From Cryobacterium sp. (GTDB lineage Bacteria > Actinomycetota > Actinomycetes > Actinomycetales > Microbacteriaceae): a stretch of 57,239 bases of DNA. Shown piece by piece: positions 17,266 through 25,290 of the stretch. The stretch is from assembly GCA_019638975.1 (NCBI GenBank), contig JAHBST010000004.1:1-57239 (forward strand), in the 5' to 3' direction. How positions within the stretch are numbered: position 1 is the first letter of the stretch; every line of letters starts with the position of its first letter. The translations under genes were made by a program, and so were the position numbers. The notes below the pieces were generated by a model. That model had not been told where the DNA came from, searched no databases, and worked only from the letters and a program-made list of their open reading frames with translations.

Positions 17266-17598
17266 ATGAGTGTGGATCGCAACCACGACGAGCTGGCCGG
17301 CCGGTTGGGGCGGCGCGTCCTCGAATCGGGCGTCGTCGCGCGGGAATTGCGAGAGGGAGCCCTCGCCCTTGGCGGCGGAGGCGACGCCCGAGTTCCTGAA
17401 CCGTATCGTGCCCTCGCCGACACGATTGCGGAGGCGTCCTTTCGGGTCACGGACCAGCAGGTCGCCGCGGTCAGGGAGGCCGCTGGCTCGGAGCGAGCTG
17501 CCTTCGAGATCGTCATGGCGGCAAGCATCGGTGCCGGACTTCGTCGCTGGGATGCCGCGATTCGCGCGATCGAGGAGGCATCCGATGCGGCTTCCTGA
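17266..17598 (+). CDS. Small helical protein coupled to an AhpD-like gene
   Basis: A 110-residue, all-helical protein of unknown function. Its second half (VTDQQVAAVREAAGSERAAF, EIVMAASIGAGLRRWDAA) resembles the helices that flank the active site in AhpD/carboxymuconolactone decarboxylase folds, but there is no CxxC. The next gene, a CxxC-bearing AhpD-like protein, starts 14 bases before this stop in another frame. The arrangement suggests two related subunits, one lacking the redox cysteines. That is inference. Confidence 0.7.
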   Translation: MSVDRNHDELAGRLGRRVLESGVVARELREGALALGGGGDARVPEPYRALADTIAEASFRVTDQQVAAVREAAGSERAAFEIVMAASIGAGLRRWDAAIRAIEEASDAAS

Positions 17599-18166
17599 CA
17601 TCGAGCGCGGCGACAGCATCCGAAGTCGGCTGCTCATCCGGTTGATCTCGTTGCTCGCCGGATATCGGCTACCGGATGCCGCGCGCGTGGCCTTTTACGA
17701 CAAGAAGTACGCCGGACCCGCGCTCGGCGAATGGACGAATGAAACGATGCGCAGGCCGAGCACATGGTCGGTGTCGGAACGAGAGCTGATGGCGTCGTTC
17801 GTCGCGTCGTTGAACACGTGCCCATTTTGCGTCGGCGCCCATCGCGCGATTGCGGTCAAGGGTACGGATGCCGCGATCGCGGATGCCGTTCTCGCCGACT
17901 ACCGAACCGCTCCCATCAGCGATCGCCTGAAAGCAGCCCTCACCTTCCTCGAACGCGTGACGCGTCAACCGGACGACGTCTCAGCAACTGATGCGGCGGC
18001 CGCGCTGAGTGCGGGACTCAGCGTGCAGGACCTTCGCGATGTGGCAGCAGTCGGCGCAGTGTTCGCGATCATTACGCGCAACGCCAACGCCCTCGATTAC
18101 GACATCCCGAGCACCCGGGATTTCGACCGCGCGGCGAGCATGCTTTTGCGGCGAGGCTACGCTTGA
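17585..18166 (+). CDS. AhpD-like (carboxymuconolactone decarboxylase family) protein
   Basis: A 193-residue alkylhydroperoxidase-like protein. The redox motif CPFCVGAH (CxxC plus downstream His, about residue 80) sits in the typical context SLNTCPFCVGAHRAIAVKG, followed by DRLKAALTFLERVTRQP and a helical C-terminus. Such proteins reduce peroxides or act in thiol chemistry. ATG 17585 lies inside the end of the previous gene (14-base overlap), so the pair is translationally linked. The electron donor is not evident. Confidence 0.88.
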   Translation: MRLPDIERGDSIRSRLLIRLISLLAGYRLPDAARVAFYDKKYAGPALGEWTNETMRRPSTWSVSERELMASFVASLNTCPFCVGAHRAIAVKGTDAAIADAVLADYRTAPISDRLKAALTFLERVTRQPDDVSATDAAAALSAGLSVQDLRDVAAVGAVFAIITRNANALDYDIPSTRDFDRAASMLLRRGYA

Positions 18167-18173
18167 GTCTGCG

Positions 18174-18815
18174 CTACTTTTCGCGTTGCGCGGCAAGGTC
18201 GGGCGCGAATTGCGCGAGGGAGATCGCCGTCGCTTGCGCGAGCTCATCCGCCGTCGCCGTGCCCGAGGCTCGAATGATCTCGGCCCACGCGTACACCGAC
18301 TGCTGAGAGAACTCCTGCACCTCGATCGAGGCCGCCATCGCGGCAGGATCGTCGATGCCGCCCTCGGTCAAATACAACCCGAGGCCCATGACCGCTCCAT
18401 CCCAGCCGGGGCCGACCCACAGCGCACCGGCGCCGCTCTGCGCCATCTCGAGCGGAACGTTGTGCTCGAGTTGGAGGGACGTTCCGCCGTCGGTGGCGCT
18501 CAAACGGAGCTCAACGATGCTCGTAGGGCCGCCCCACGTCACGCGCAGCATCCGGGGCCGGTCGCACTCGAGAATCTCGCCGCCCGCGTTGCCTTCAAGT
18601 TGGAAGGTTCCGCCGACCCGCAAGTCGCCGCTTACCGGCATGAACCAGCGCTTGATCCGCGAAGCGTCGGTCAGCGCGTTCCAGACGTCGTCGATCGGCG
18701 CGTTGTAGGTGCGGCGCAGAGACACGCCGATCCGCTCGCCGGCAGTGTTGTCCGCCGGCAATTTTTCGACCTTGCGGTCGACGGCGTTCAGTTGGTTGGG
18801 GATGTCGATGGTCAT
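18174..18815 (-). CDS. SRPBCC (AHSA1-like) domain protein
   Basis: A 213-residue START-like/AHSA1 protein: RRTYNAPIDDVWNALTDASR and IKRWFMPVSGDLRVGG mark the ligand-binding fold, and a C-terminal helical segment (SVYAWAEIIRASGTATADE) resembles the tail seen when this family is paired with ArsR regulators. It overlaps the ArsR stop by 4 bases. It may bind or modify a small hydrophobic molecule; no substrate can be assigned. Confidence 0.85.
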   Translation of the reverse strand: MTIDIPNQLNAVDRKVEKLPADNTAGERIGVSLRRTYNAPIDDVWNALTDASRIKRWFMPVSGDLRVGGTFQLEGNAGGEILECDRPRMLRVTWGGPTSIVELRLSATDGGTSLQLEHNVPLEMAQSGAGALWVGPGWDGAVMGLGLYLTEGGIDDPAAMAASIEVQEFSQQSVYAWAEIIRASGTATADELAQATAISLAQFAPDLAAQREK

Positions 18816-19207
18816 ACGGTGTCCTGTTCTGTTCGGTGTGGGGTGGACGGATCCGTGGGCGCCGAATCCGCAGTGTGGGTGGCGGGAGGTCGTCGGCGGC
18901 CGCGCGCGAGTTCGGTGGCGAGCGCGTCCAGGTGCTGGTTCCAGAATTTGCGGAACTGCTCAAGCCACACATCGACCTCCTGAAGGGGCGCGGCATCGAC
19001 GGCGTAGAGCCGACGCGTTCCCGACGCGTGAACCGACGCGAAGCCGTTGTCGCGCAGCACGCGAAGATGCTGGGATACCGCGGGTTGGGAAATCCCGAAC
19101 TCTGCACGGACGACGTCCGTGACGGCGCCCGCTGACTGCGGACCGTCAGCCAACAGCGCGAGGATGCGCCGCCGAACCGGATCTCCGAGAACGTCGAAAG
19201 CGTGCAT
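18812..19207 (-). CDS. ArsR-family transcriptional repressor
   Basis: A 131-residue winged-helix regulator. It starts MHAFDVLGDPVRRRILALL, with the recognition helix in GISQPAVSQHLRVLRDNGF and the wing VHASGTRRLYAVD. No metal-binding Cys pair (CxC) is present, so it is unlikely to be a metal sensor. ATG 19207 is supported by a -10 box 6 bases upstream; the longer frame would cross the operator. It is co-transcribed with the SRPBCC gene and probably represses its own promoter through the palindrome at 19216-19237. Confidence 0.9.
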   Translation of the reverse strand: MHAFDVLGDPVRRRILALLADGPQSAGAVTDVVRAEFGISQPAVSQHLRVLRDNGFASVHASGTRRLYAVDAAPLQEVDVWLEQFRKFWNQHLDALATELARGRRRPPATHTADSAPTDPSTPHRTEQDTV

Positions 19208-19213
19208 GAGAAC

Positions 19214-19219
19214 AGTATA
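19214..19219 (-). promoter_or_regulatory. -10 box of leaderless arsR promoter
   Basis: TATACT on the minus strand, 6 bases before the arsR ATG. It overlaps the operator palindrome. Confidence 0.6.
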
Positions 19220-19237
19220 TAAGAACAGACTTATATA
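19216..19237. promoter_or_regulatory. Putative ArsR operator, perfect 8-bp palindrome
   Basis: TATATAAG (19216-19223), a 6-base spacer AACAGA and CTTATATA (19230-19237). Two perfect half-sites over 22 bp match the size of an ArsR dimer footprint, and the palindrome overlaps the arsR -10 box. Binding would block transcription directly. Confidence 0.7.
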
Positions 19238-19266
19238 GCAAGCAGGCGCTGCGTCATGCAACTCCT

Positions 19267-19641
19267 CTACTCTGAGCGCCCGCGCAATCGTTCCATCTCA
19301 CGCCGGTCGCGTTTCGTCGGCCGCCCGGCACCGCGGTCGCGCCGCGGTGCGAGAGCGACCGATTCGCGAGGGGGAGGCGGAGGCGTGAGGTCGAGAAAGC
19401 ACTCGGCGGCTTCCGCCGCCGAAACTCGCTTGACGATGAGTCGCTGCACCGTGAGGATGCGGTCGAATCCGGCAATGCGCACTCTCACTTCATCGCCGAC
19501 GCGCACCGCTTGTGCGGCTTTCGCGCGATCGCCAGCAACGCGCACGTGTCCGGCACGGCATCCGGCGGTCGCGGCAGAGCGCGTCTTGTACACGCGCACC
19601 GCCCACAACCACGCGTCCACGCGCACCGAGGTAGAGTCCAC
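19267..19641 (-). CDS. S4-domain RNA-binding protein (Hsp15-like)
   Basis: A 124-residue protein with an N-terminal S4 domain (VRVDAWLWAVRVYKTRSAA, GHVRVAGDRAKAAQAVRVGD) and a basic C-terminus (KRDRREMERLRGRSE). The family member Hsp15 binds stalled 50S subunits carrying peptidyl-tRNA and frees them. The GTG start at 19641 has TAGAGT 6 bases upstream. It is divergent from the polyketide operon, sharing a 47-base promoter gap. Confidence 0.88.
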   Translation of the reverse strand: MDSTSVRVDAWLWAVRVYKTRSAATAGCRAGHVRVAGDRAKAAQAVRVGDEVRVRIAGFDRILTVQRLIVKRVSAAEAAECFLDLTPPPPPRESVALAPRRDRGAGRPTKRDRREMERLRGRSE

Positions 19642-19647
19642 GACCCG

Positions 19648-19653
19648 ACTCTA
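19648..19653 (-). promoter_or_regulatory. -10 box of a leaderless promoter (S4 protein)
   Basis: TAGAGT on the minus strand, 6 bases before the GTG at 19641. Confidence 0.5.
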
Positions 19654-19688
19654 CGGCGCTGATCCGATGGAGGTGCTAGTTTCAGCGA

Positions 19689-20735
19689 ATGACGCGGATC
19701 GCTGCCGTCGCCCCCGTGCTACCCGAGTTCGCGTACTCCCAAGCGGAGATCACACAAGAACTTTCGCAATTTCTCGGGCCGGACACGGGCAAACGCGCCG
19801 TGCTCGAACGGCTGCATTCGGCATCCGGCATCGCGACTCGGCACACGGCGCTTCCCCTCGAGCAGTACCGTTCGCTCGGATCCTTCGGCGATACCAACGA
19901 CATCTTCATTCGCGTCGCGACGGATCTCGCCGAGCGTGCGCTTGCGGACGCGCTCGCCGGAGCCGGGCTCGCCGCGCACGACGTCGACTTCATCATGTTC
20001 ACCTCCGTCACGGGCATGTCGGCGCCCTCGATCGATGCGCTTCTCGTCCCGCGCCTGGGGCTGCGCTCGGATGTCAAAAGGCTTCCGTCGTTTGGCCTCG
20101 GTTGCGTCGCCGGCGCTTCGGGTCTTGCGCGAGTGAACGACTATCTCGTGGGGCATCCGAACGAGGTCGGCGTGCTCGTGAGCGTCGAGTTGTGCTCGCT
20201 CACTCTTCAGCGAGCCGACGAAACGATGGCGAACTTCGTCGCGACGGGACTTTTCGGCGATGGCGCAGCGGCCGTCGTCATGGTGGGTGACGCTCGCGAG
20301 TGCGCGGGGCCGCGCATCCTCGACTCGCGAAGTGCGTTCTTCCCCGACACGAGCGACGTGCTCGGTTGGAACATCACCGCGAACGGCTTCGAGATCATCC
20401 TCACGGCGGGAGTCGCCGAGGTGATCGCGAACACTTTCCCCCAAGCGGTGCGCTCGTTCCTCGCCGACAACGGGCTTGCGATCGGGGATATCGGATGCTG
20501 GCTCGCGCATCCGGGCGGCCCGCGGGTGCTCGAAGCCTTCGCGTCGGCGCTCGACCTTCCGCGCAGCACATTCGAGCTCAGCTGGAACTCGCTCGCGAGA
20601 GTCGGCAACCTCTCCTCATCGTCGGTACTGCACGTGCTCGCGGATGCCCGCGTCCAACCGAGCGGAACACGCGGCGTTTTGTTCGCCCTCGGCCCGGGAA
20701 TAGGCGCCGAATTCGTCCTTCTGGAGTGGCCGTGA
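19689..20735 (+). CDS. srsA: Type III polyketide synthase (alkylresorcinol/alkylpyrone synthase-like)
   Basis: A 348-residue thiolase-fold homodimeric synthase that extends a fatty acyl starter with malonyl-CoA and cyclises it. The catalytic triad is complete: C139 in FGLGCVAGASGLAR, H274 in WLAHPGGPRVLEA and N307 in RVGNLSSSSVLHVL. It ends with the family GPGIGAEFVLLEW. GGAGG lies about 12 bases before the ATG, a long spacing. The following two genes overlap in GTGA/ATGA fashion and complete an srsABC-like operon, so the product is probably a phenolic lipid. Starter length cannot be predicted. Confidence 0.88.
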   Translation: MTRIAAVAPVLPEFAYSQAEITQELSQFLGPDTGKRAVLERLHSASGIATRHTALPLEQYRSLGSFGDTNDIFIRVATDLAERALADALAGAGLAAHDVDFIMFTSVTGMSAPSIDALLVPRLGLRSDVKRLPSFGLGCVAGASGLARVNDYLVGHPNEVGVLVSVELCSLTLQRADETMANFVATGLFGDGAAAVVMVGDARECAGPRILDSRSAFFPDTSDVLGWNITANGFEIILTAGVAEVIANTFPQAVRSFLADNGLAIGDIGCWLAHPGGPRVLEAFASALDLPRSTFELSWNSLARVGNLSSSSVLHVLADARVQPSGTRGVLFALGPGIGAEFVLLEWP

Positions 20736-21262
20736 TCGCCTATCTGATTTTGATCGTCGCGACGGGTGCCGAGCGCGTTGTGGAACTCGTGATCTCAGCG
20801 CGCAATGCGAAGACCGCGTTTGCTCAGGGAGGTCGAGAGTTCGGCATCCGGCATTTTCCGTGGATGGTCGCGCTGCACACGGGCCTTCTCCTCGCGTGCC
20901 TCGCCGAAGCGTGGTTCGGCGAGCGGCCGTTCCTTCCGTGGTTGGGATGGCCGATGTTCGCGTTCGTCATGCTCAGTCAGGCGCTGCGGTACTGGTGCAT
21001 CGTCTCGCTCGGGCCGCAATGGAATACGCGAGTCATCGTCGTCCCTGGCCTTCAACTGGTCAGTCGAGGACCATACCGGTGGCTGCGCCACCCCAACTAT
21101 CTCGCTGTCGTCGTCGAGGGATTCGCTCTCCCCCTCGTGCATTCCGCCTGGATGACCGCGATCGCGTTCACCGTTCTCAATGCGGTGCTGTTTCTCGGAT
21201 TCCGGATCCCCGTGGAGAATCGGGCGCTCGCGTTCCTCGCCGATGCGCGCCCCGCGCAATGA
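20732..21262 (+). CDS. srsB: Isoprenylcysteine carboxyl methyltransferase-family protein (SrsB-like)
   Basis: A 176-residue integral membrane methyltransferase of the ICMT family with about five membrane segments and the C-terminal cofactor-binding signature RGPYRWLRHPNYLAVVVEG, then a conserved glutamate in RIPVENRALAF. In the Streptomyces srs operon the equivalent enzyme O-methylates alkylresorcinols; in Bacillus BpsB methylates alkylpyrones. GTG 20732 overlaps the synthase stop by 4 bases. Action on the SrsA-like product is inferred from the operon. Confidence 0.85.
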   Translation: MIAYLILIVATGAERVVELVISARNAKTAFAQGGREFGIRHFPWMVALHTGLLLACLAEAWFGERPFLPWLGWPMFAFVMLSQALRYWCIVSLGPQWNTRVIVVPGLQLVSRGPYRWLRHPNYLAVVVEGFALPLVHSAWMTAIAFTVLNAVLFLGFRIPVENRALAFLADARPAQ

Positions 21263-22287
21263 TCGACATCGTCGTTGCGGGAGGCGGACCGATCGGGCTC
21301 GCCGCAGCGATCGAGGCGCGACTCGCGGGGTTCGCAGCTACCGTCGTCGAACCCCGGCGCGCACCGATCGACAAAGCGTGCGGCGAGGGCCTCATGCCAG
21401 GCGCCGTAGCGGCGCTCGCAAGATTGGGGGTTGAACCGCGCAGTCATCCGATCGACGGGATCAGCTATCGGGATGCTCGGCGGCACGTCGATCACGTGTT
21501 TCGCGATGGGCCGGGGCGCGGTGTCCGGCGCACCGTTCTTCATGCTGCGCTTTTCGACAGAGCGACCAAGCTGGGTGTCGAATTCGTTGACGGGAGGGTC
21601 GATGGACTCGAACAGGACGGCGAGTCGGTCACGGCGCGCGGCACCGGATTCAACATCCGCGCCCGATGGATGCTCGGAGCCGACGGGTTGCATTCGACCG
21701 TCCGCGAGCTCGTCGGGCTTGGCATGAAGGGCTTGCGAGCGCGGCGGTACGGCATTCGGCGCCATTACTCGATCGCCCCGTGGAGTTCGTTCGTCGAAGT
21801 GCACTGGACGCGCGACGCCGAAGTGTACGTGACGCCGGTCGCCGACGACGAAGTCGGAATTGCGGTGCTGGGGCCACAGCGCACCGACTTCGATGCGGTC
21901 CTCGGTTCGGTTCCGTCCCTGGCCGAACGACTCGATGGCGCTCCCGCGGCGTCACACCTCCGGGGAGCCGGGCCGCTTCTCCAACGCACCTCGGCGAGGA
22001 CTGCTGGACGAGTCCTCCTCGTTGGCGACGCCTCGGGTTATGTCGACGCGATCACGGGAGAGGGAATCCGGATCGGCCTCGCGGAAGCTCGCGCCGCCGT
22101 CGGGTGTCTCATCGCCGAGCAGCCCGGGCGATATGAACGAGAGTGGGAACGCGCGACGCGCGACTACCGGCGGCTCACGTCGGGGCTCGTCCGGCTCGGC
22201 GCAACGCCGCTTCGGCGATGGATCGTGCCGGCGGCGAGAACGCTTCCCGGAGTGTACGGCTCGATCGTCGAACGGATCGCCCGCTGA
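21259..22287 (+). CDS. srsC: FAD-dependent monooxygenase (SrsC-like hydroxylase)
   Basis: A 342-residue group A flavoprotein hydroxylase. The N-terminal Rossmann motif VVAGGGPIGLAAAIEARLAG binds ADP, the CGEGLMP segment is shared with geranylgeranyl reductase-like flavoproteins, and VLLVGDASGYVDAITGEGI is the second FAD motif. In the srs pathway the third enzyme hydroxylates the ring, giving quinones after oxidation. ATG 21259 overlaps the methyltransferase stop. It could instead reduce a side chain, since the sequence also resembles GG-reductases. Confidence 0.82.
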   Translation: MIDIVVAGGGPIGLAAAIEARLAGFAATVVEPRRAPIDKACGEGLMPGAVAALARLGVEPRSHPIDGISYRDARRHVDHVFRDGPGRGVRRTVLHAALFDRATKLGVEFVDGRVDGLEQDGESVTARGTGFNIRARWMLGADGLHSTVRELVGLGMKGLRARRYGIRRHYSIAPWSSFVEVHWTRDAEVYVTPVADDEVGIAVLGPQRTDFDAVLGSVPSLAERLDGAPAASHLRGAGPLLQRTSARTAGRVLLVGDASGYVDAITGEGIRIGLAEARAAVGCLIAEQPGRYEREWERATRDYRRLTSGLVRLGATPLRRWIVPAARTLPGVYGSIVERIAR

Positions 22288-22315
22288 ATCGGCGCATCCG
22301 GGGCACGGTGGCGCG

Positions 22316-22972
22316 TCACGGCAAGAGGAGCTTCGTCAACTCTCGCGCGGTCGCGACGGACGCGATCGCTCCGCTCGACTCGGCCGGCGATCCGTAGCCC
22401 CACTCGACGTAAATCGTCGGGATGTCGTTTTGCGCCGCGCCGTCGACGTCGAAGTCTCGATCGCCCACCATGACCGGCCGGGAGATGTCGGCACCGGCAG
22501 CCTTCAGCCGCCGCAGCGCCTCGGCGACGACGTCGACTTTCGCGCTCCGGGTCTCGTCGTCCGAAGCGCCCGTAATGACATCGAAATAGCGGAGAAGGTC
22601 GTGCTCTTTCAGGAAGGCGATGGCCGGCGGCTCGGGCTTCGACGTCGCGAGAGACACCATGAGCCGACTCGCGTGCACTGCTCGGAGCATTGCGGGAATA
22701 CCGGGATACACCGTGACTCCCTTTGTACCGTTCTCCAGGTAGAACCGGCGATAGATGTCGAGCGCGCGCTCAGACTTCTTGACATTCATCCCCGCGAAAT
22801 CCTGGAACGCATCGAGAATCGGTGGCCCGACATACTTGAGCAGCTCCGCCGGGGCCGGAATCGGCATCCCGAGCTCTTTGAACATGAGCGCGAGCGTCGC
22901 GGTGATCCCAGGTGCAGAGTCGGCGAGGGTGCCGTCGAGATCGAACAGCACGCACGTCCAGTCGGGTTTCAC
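22316..22972 (-). CDS. HAD-superfamily hydrolase (phosphoglycolate phosphatase-like)
   Basis: A 218-residue haloacid dehalogenase phosphatase: nucleophile motif LFDLDGTLADSAPG, cap domain (DAFQDFAGMNVKKSERALDI), motif II VSLATSKPE and motif IV VMVGDRDFDVDGA. It resembles Gph/PGMB-type enzymes acting on small phosphorylated metabolites. I start at GTG 22972 (TAGGCT 7 bases upstream); the frame continues upstream through the large inverted repeat but without HAD features. Substrate unknown. Confidence 0.87.
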   Translation of the reverse strand: MKPDWTCVLFDLDGTLADSAPGITATLALMFKELGMPIPAPAELLKYVGPPILDAFQDFAGMNVKKSERALDIYRRFYLENGTKGVTVYPGIPAMLRAVHASRLMVSLATSKPEPPAIAFLKEHDLLRYFDVITGASDDETRSAKVDVVAEALRRLKAAGADISRPVMVGDRDFDVDGAAQNDIPTIYVEWGYGSPAESSGAIASVATARELTKLLLP

Positions 22973-22979
22973 GCTCTTG

Positions 22980-22985
22980 AGCCTA
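22980..22985 (-). promoter_or_regulatory. -10 box of leaderless HAD-gene promoter
   Basis: TAGGCT on the minus strand, 7 bases before GTG 22972. Its first base is the last base of the 30-bp inverted repeat, which therefore covers the -35 region. Confidence 0.55.
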
Positions 22986-23073
22986 CTTTCATCATTCAGG
23001 AGGGGGCGTGACGGATGTGACTTGCGCGCTTCGGAAACCCCACCCGTCACGCCCCCTCCTGAATGATGAAAGT
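22985..23073. repeat. Perfect 30-bp inverted repeat with 29-base loop
   Basis: Left arm 22985-23014 (ACTTTCATCATTCAGGAGGG, then GGCGTGACGG) and right arm 23044-23073 are exact reverse complements. The right end reaches into the nucS stop codon and the left end into the -10 box of the HAD gene, so it fills the whole intergenic region. It could act as a strong U-tract-free terminator of nucS, an operator, or be a small repeat element. Confidence 0.9.
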
Positions 23074-23768
23074 CAAAAGAGTCGAGAGTGGGAATCATCG
23101 AGGCCGCGCATCGCGTCATAGTCGAGCGTGACACAGCGGATGCCGCGATCGGCCGCGAGCGTCCGCGCTTGAGGCTTGATCTCCTGGGCCGCGAACATTC
23201 CGACGACCGGCGCAAGGAGCGGGTCCCGGTTCAGGAGTTCCAGATAGCGCGTGAGCTGCTCGACGCCGTCGATGTCTCCCCGCCTCTTGATCTCGACGGC
23301 AACGCTCGCGCCGTCGGCATCCTTCGCAAGAATGTCCACGGGACCGATCGCCGTCATGTACTCGCGGCGCACGAGTTGGAATCCGTCCCCGAGGAGTTCG
23401 ATCTGCTCGGCGAGGAGCCGTTGCAGGTCGGCCTCGACGCCGTCCTTCTGCAGCCCGGGATCGGTACCGAGCTCGTGCGAGCTGTCGTGCAGGATCTCGT
23501 GGATGGAGATCACGAGCAAATCGGCCGTCTTCGCCTGGCTCACCTTCCAGAGCTCGACGACCCCGGCATCCGTTTGCTCCGGATCGGGATCGATGACGGT
23601 CAATGTGCACGGCGGGCTCATCCAGTTGAGCGGCTTGTAGGAGAGCGAATCGGAGTGAACAAGAACGCTGCCGTCGCTCTTGAGCACGAGCAGCCTCGTC
23701 GCGAGCGGAAGATGGGCGCTCAACCGGCCCGCGTAGTCGACGGAGCAGCGGGCAATCACGAGGCGCAC
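23073..23768 (-). CDS. nucS: Mismatch-specific endonuclease NucS (EndoMS)
   Basis: A 231-residue nuclease of the non-canonical actinobacterial/archaeal mismatch repair that cuts both strands at G-T, G-G and T-T mismatches. It has an N-terminal binding/dimerisation domain ([20 protein letters not shown]) and a C-terminal RecB-like nuclease domain with [18 protein letters not shown] and [11 protein letters not shown] (D-E-K catalytic set). The C-terminal residues LDDSHSRLF end in the short motif expected for beta-clamp binding. GTG 23768 has TAGCCT 7 bases upstream. Confidence 0.95.
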   Translation of the reverse strand: MRLVIARCSVDYAGRLSAHLPLATRLLVLKSDGSVLVHSDSLSYKPLNWMSPPCTLTVIDPDPEQTDAGVVELWKVSQAKTADLLVISIHEILHDSSHELGTDPGLQKDGVEADLQRLLAEQIELLGDGFQLVRREYMTAIGPVDILAKDADGASVAVEIKRRGDIDGVEQLTRYLELLNRDPLLAPVVGMFAAQEIKPQARTLAADRGIRCVTLDYDAMRGLDDSHSRLF

Positions 23769-23775
23769 GAGTACG

Positions 23776-23781
23776 AGGCTA
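23776..23781 (-). promoter_or_regulatory. -10 box of leaderless nucS promoter
   Basis: TAGCCT on the minus strand, 7 bases before GTG 23768. Confidence 0.55.
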
Positions 23782-23849
23782 GCCCACCCTTGGATCTGTC
23801 AGGATGCCCGCGTAGGCTCGGGACCCAGGTTCGATAACGAGGAGGAACC

Positions 23850-24056
23850 ATGGCATCCGTAGCAAGGGTCACGACCCTGAGCGTGAGTTCAGACACATCA
23901 TTCGACGACGCCATCACGGCGGGCATCGACCGCGCGAACAAGACTCTCCGCGGTGTTTCCGGCGCGTGGGTCAAGGAACAGAAAGTCGAAGTGTCGGGAG
24001 GCAAGATCGTCCACTGGCGGGTCGTGCTCGAGGTGACATTCGTTCTCGACGACTAG
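23850..24056 (+). CDS. Dodecin (flavin storage protein)
   Basis: A 68-residue dodecin that assembles into a hollow dodecamer binding FMN/FAD pairs and CoA. Family features: SSDTSFDDAITAGIDRANKT, GAWVKEQKVEV and a terminal beta-strand WRVVLEVTFVLDD; the tryptophan sandwiching flavin is in GAWVKE. A strong ribosome-binding site (GAGGAGG) precedes the ATG. The stop shares the palindrome CTAG with the stop of the convergent MFS gene. Confidence 0.95.
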   Translation: MASVARVTTLSVSSDTSFDDAITAGIDRANKTLRGVSGAWVKEQKVEVSGGKIVHWRVVLEVTFVLDD

Positions 24057-25282
24057 TCGAGCGTGCGTTCGCGGGCGGCACCGGATGCGAATCCCGCCGC
24101 CACGATGACGACGAGCACGAGCAGCAAGCCGTGCAGGATGCCGAAATGCTGGCCGAGAAAACCAATGACGGGCGGCCCGACGAGAAACGCGAAGTAGCCG
24201 ATCGTCGCGACGACGCTCACTCGCGCGGCCGCCGTCCGTGGGTCGTCCGCGGCCGCGGACATGCCGGTCGGGAATCCGAGTGCTGAGCCGAGACCCCAGA
24301 GAACGACTCCCGCAATCGCGATCCACAGCACGGGCACGAAGATGAACAGGAGCAATCCGAGCGACGCGAGCCCCGCGGAGACCCGCAGGACCGGCACCCG
24401 ACCGTAGCGATCGAGAACTCTCGGCCCTAACAAACGGCCTACGGTCATGGCCGTCACGAAAATGCCGAAGACGACGGCAGCGGTCGGCTTGTCGACGCCG
24501 TGACCCTCCACGGAGGCGAGTGAAAGCCAATCGTTCGCGGACCCTTCAGCGAAAGCCATGCCGAGCACGATGATTCCGATGAGGAGCGTGCGCGCATCCT
24601 TCCAGATTGCGAGACGGCCGCGCCATCCGTCGTGGTTGTCGGTGGATTCGGCTCCCCCGTCATCCTCGCGCAGCGTGCGCTCGGATTGCGTCGCGAGTGC
24701 CCCGGCCACTCCTGCCACGAGCATCACAACCCCGATCGCTGTCGCGTGAACGGCCAAAGGGACGTGGACGAGTTCTGCGAGCGCCCCGAGCCCAGCGCCA
24801 ATCATCGTCCCGAAACTGAAGAAGGCGTGGAACACCGGCATGATCGTGCGCCCGAGAACGCGCTCGTTGACCGCGCCGGAAAGGTTCATCGCGACGTCGC
24901 ACATCCCCATGCCGAATCCGAAGAACGCGAGCCCGAGAAAGACGACCCAGAACACGGCGCCGAACGTGACGCCGGAGCCCGCAGTGGCGAGTCCGATGGA
25001 TGCGACGACGAGGCAACCCGCCATCACGGCTCGCGCTCCGAATCGCACGATCGCGTGGCTCGACAGTGTCAGACCCAGGATGGATCCGAGAGCGAGACCG
25101 AAAATGATAATGCCCATCTGGGCGGTCGTGATGCCCAGCACTTGCTTGATGGCTGGAGTGCGCGCCATCCAACTCGCCAATCCGATACCGCACATCGCGA
25201 AGACCACAAAGATACCGTTTCGCCAGGCGATGACCTGGCGGCGGTTGAGTCCAGCGGGGTAAGTATCGGCGGCTCGAGGCAT
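24053..25282 (-). CDS. Major facilitator superfamily transporter
   Basis: A 409-residue permease with twelve predicted membrane helices in two six-helix halves separated by an acidic cytoplasmic loop (REDDGGAESTDNHDGW). It resembles the fucose-permease/YbjJ-like branch (RNGIFVVFAMCGIGLASWMA, FHAFFSFGTMIGAGLGAL, ALGFPTGMSAAADDP). Substrate is unknown. The ATG is 8 bases after TAGGCT; it is divergent from the M13 peptidase and convergent with dodecin. Confidence 0.9.
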   Translation of the reverse strand: MPRAADTYPAGLNRRQVIAWRNGIFVVFAMCGIGLASWMARTPAIKQVLGITTAQMGIIIFGLALGSILGLTLSSHAIVRFGARAVMAGCLVVASIGLATAGSGVTFGAVFWVVFLGLAFFGFGMGMCDVAMNLSGAVNERVLGRTIMPVFHAFFSFGTMIGAGLGALAELVHVPLAVHATAIGVVMLVAGVAGALATQSERTLREDDGGAESTDNHDGWRGRLAIWKDARTLLIGIIVLGMAFAEGSANDWLSLASVEGHGVDKPTAAVVFGIFVTAMTVGRLLGPRVLDRYGRVPVLRVSAGLASLGLLLFIFVPVLWIAIAGVVLWGLGSALGFPTGMSAAADDPRTAAARVSVVATIGYFAFLVGPPVIGFLGQHFGILHGLLLVLVVIVAAGFASGAARERTLD

Positions 25283-25290
25283 GACGACTC

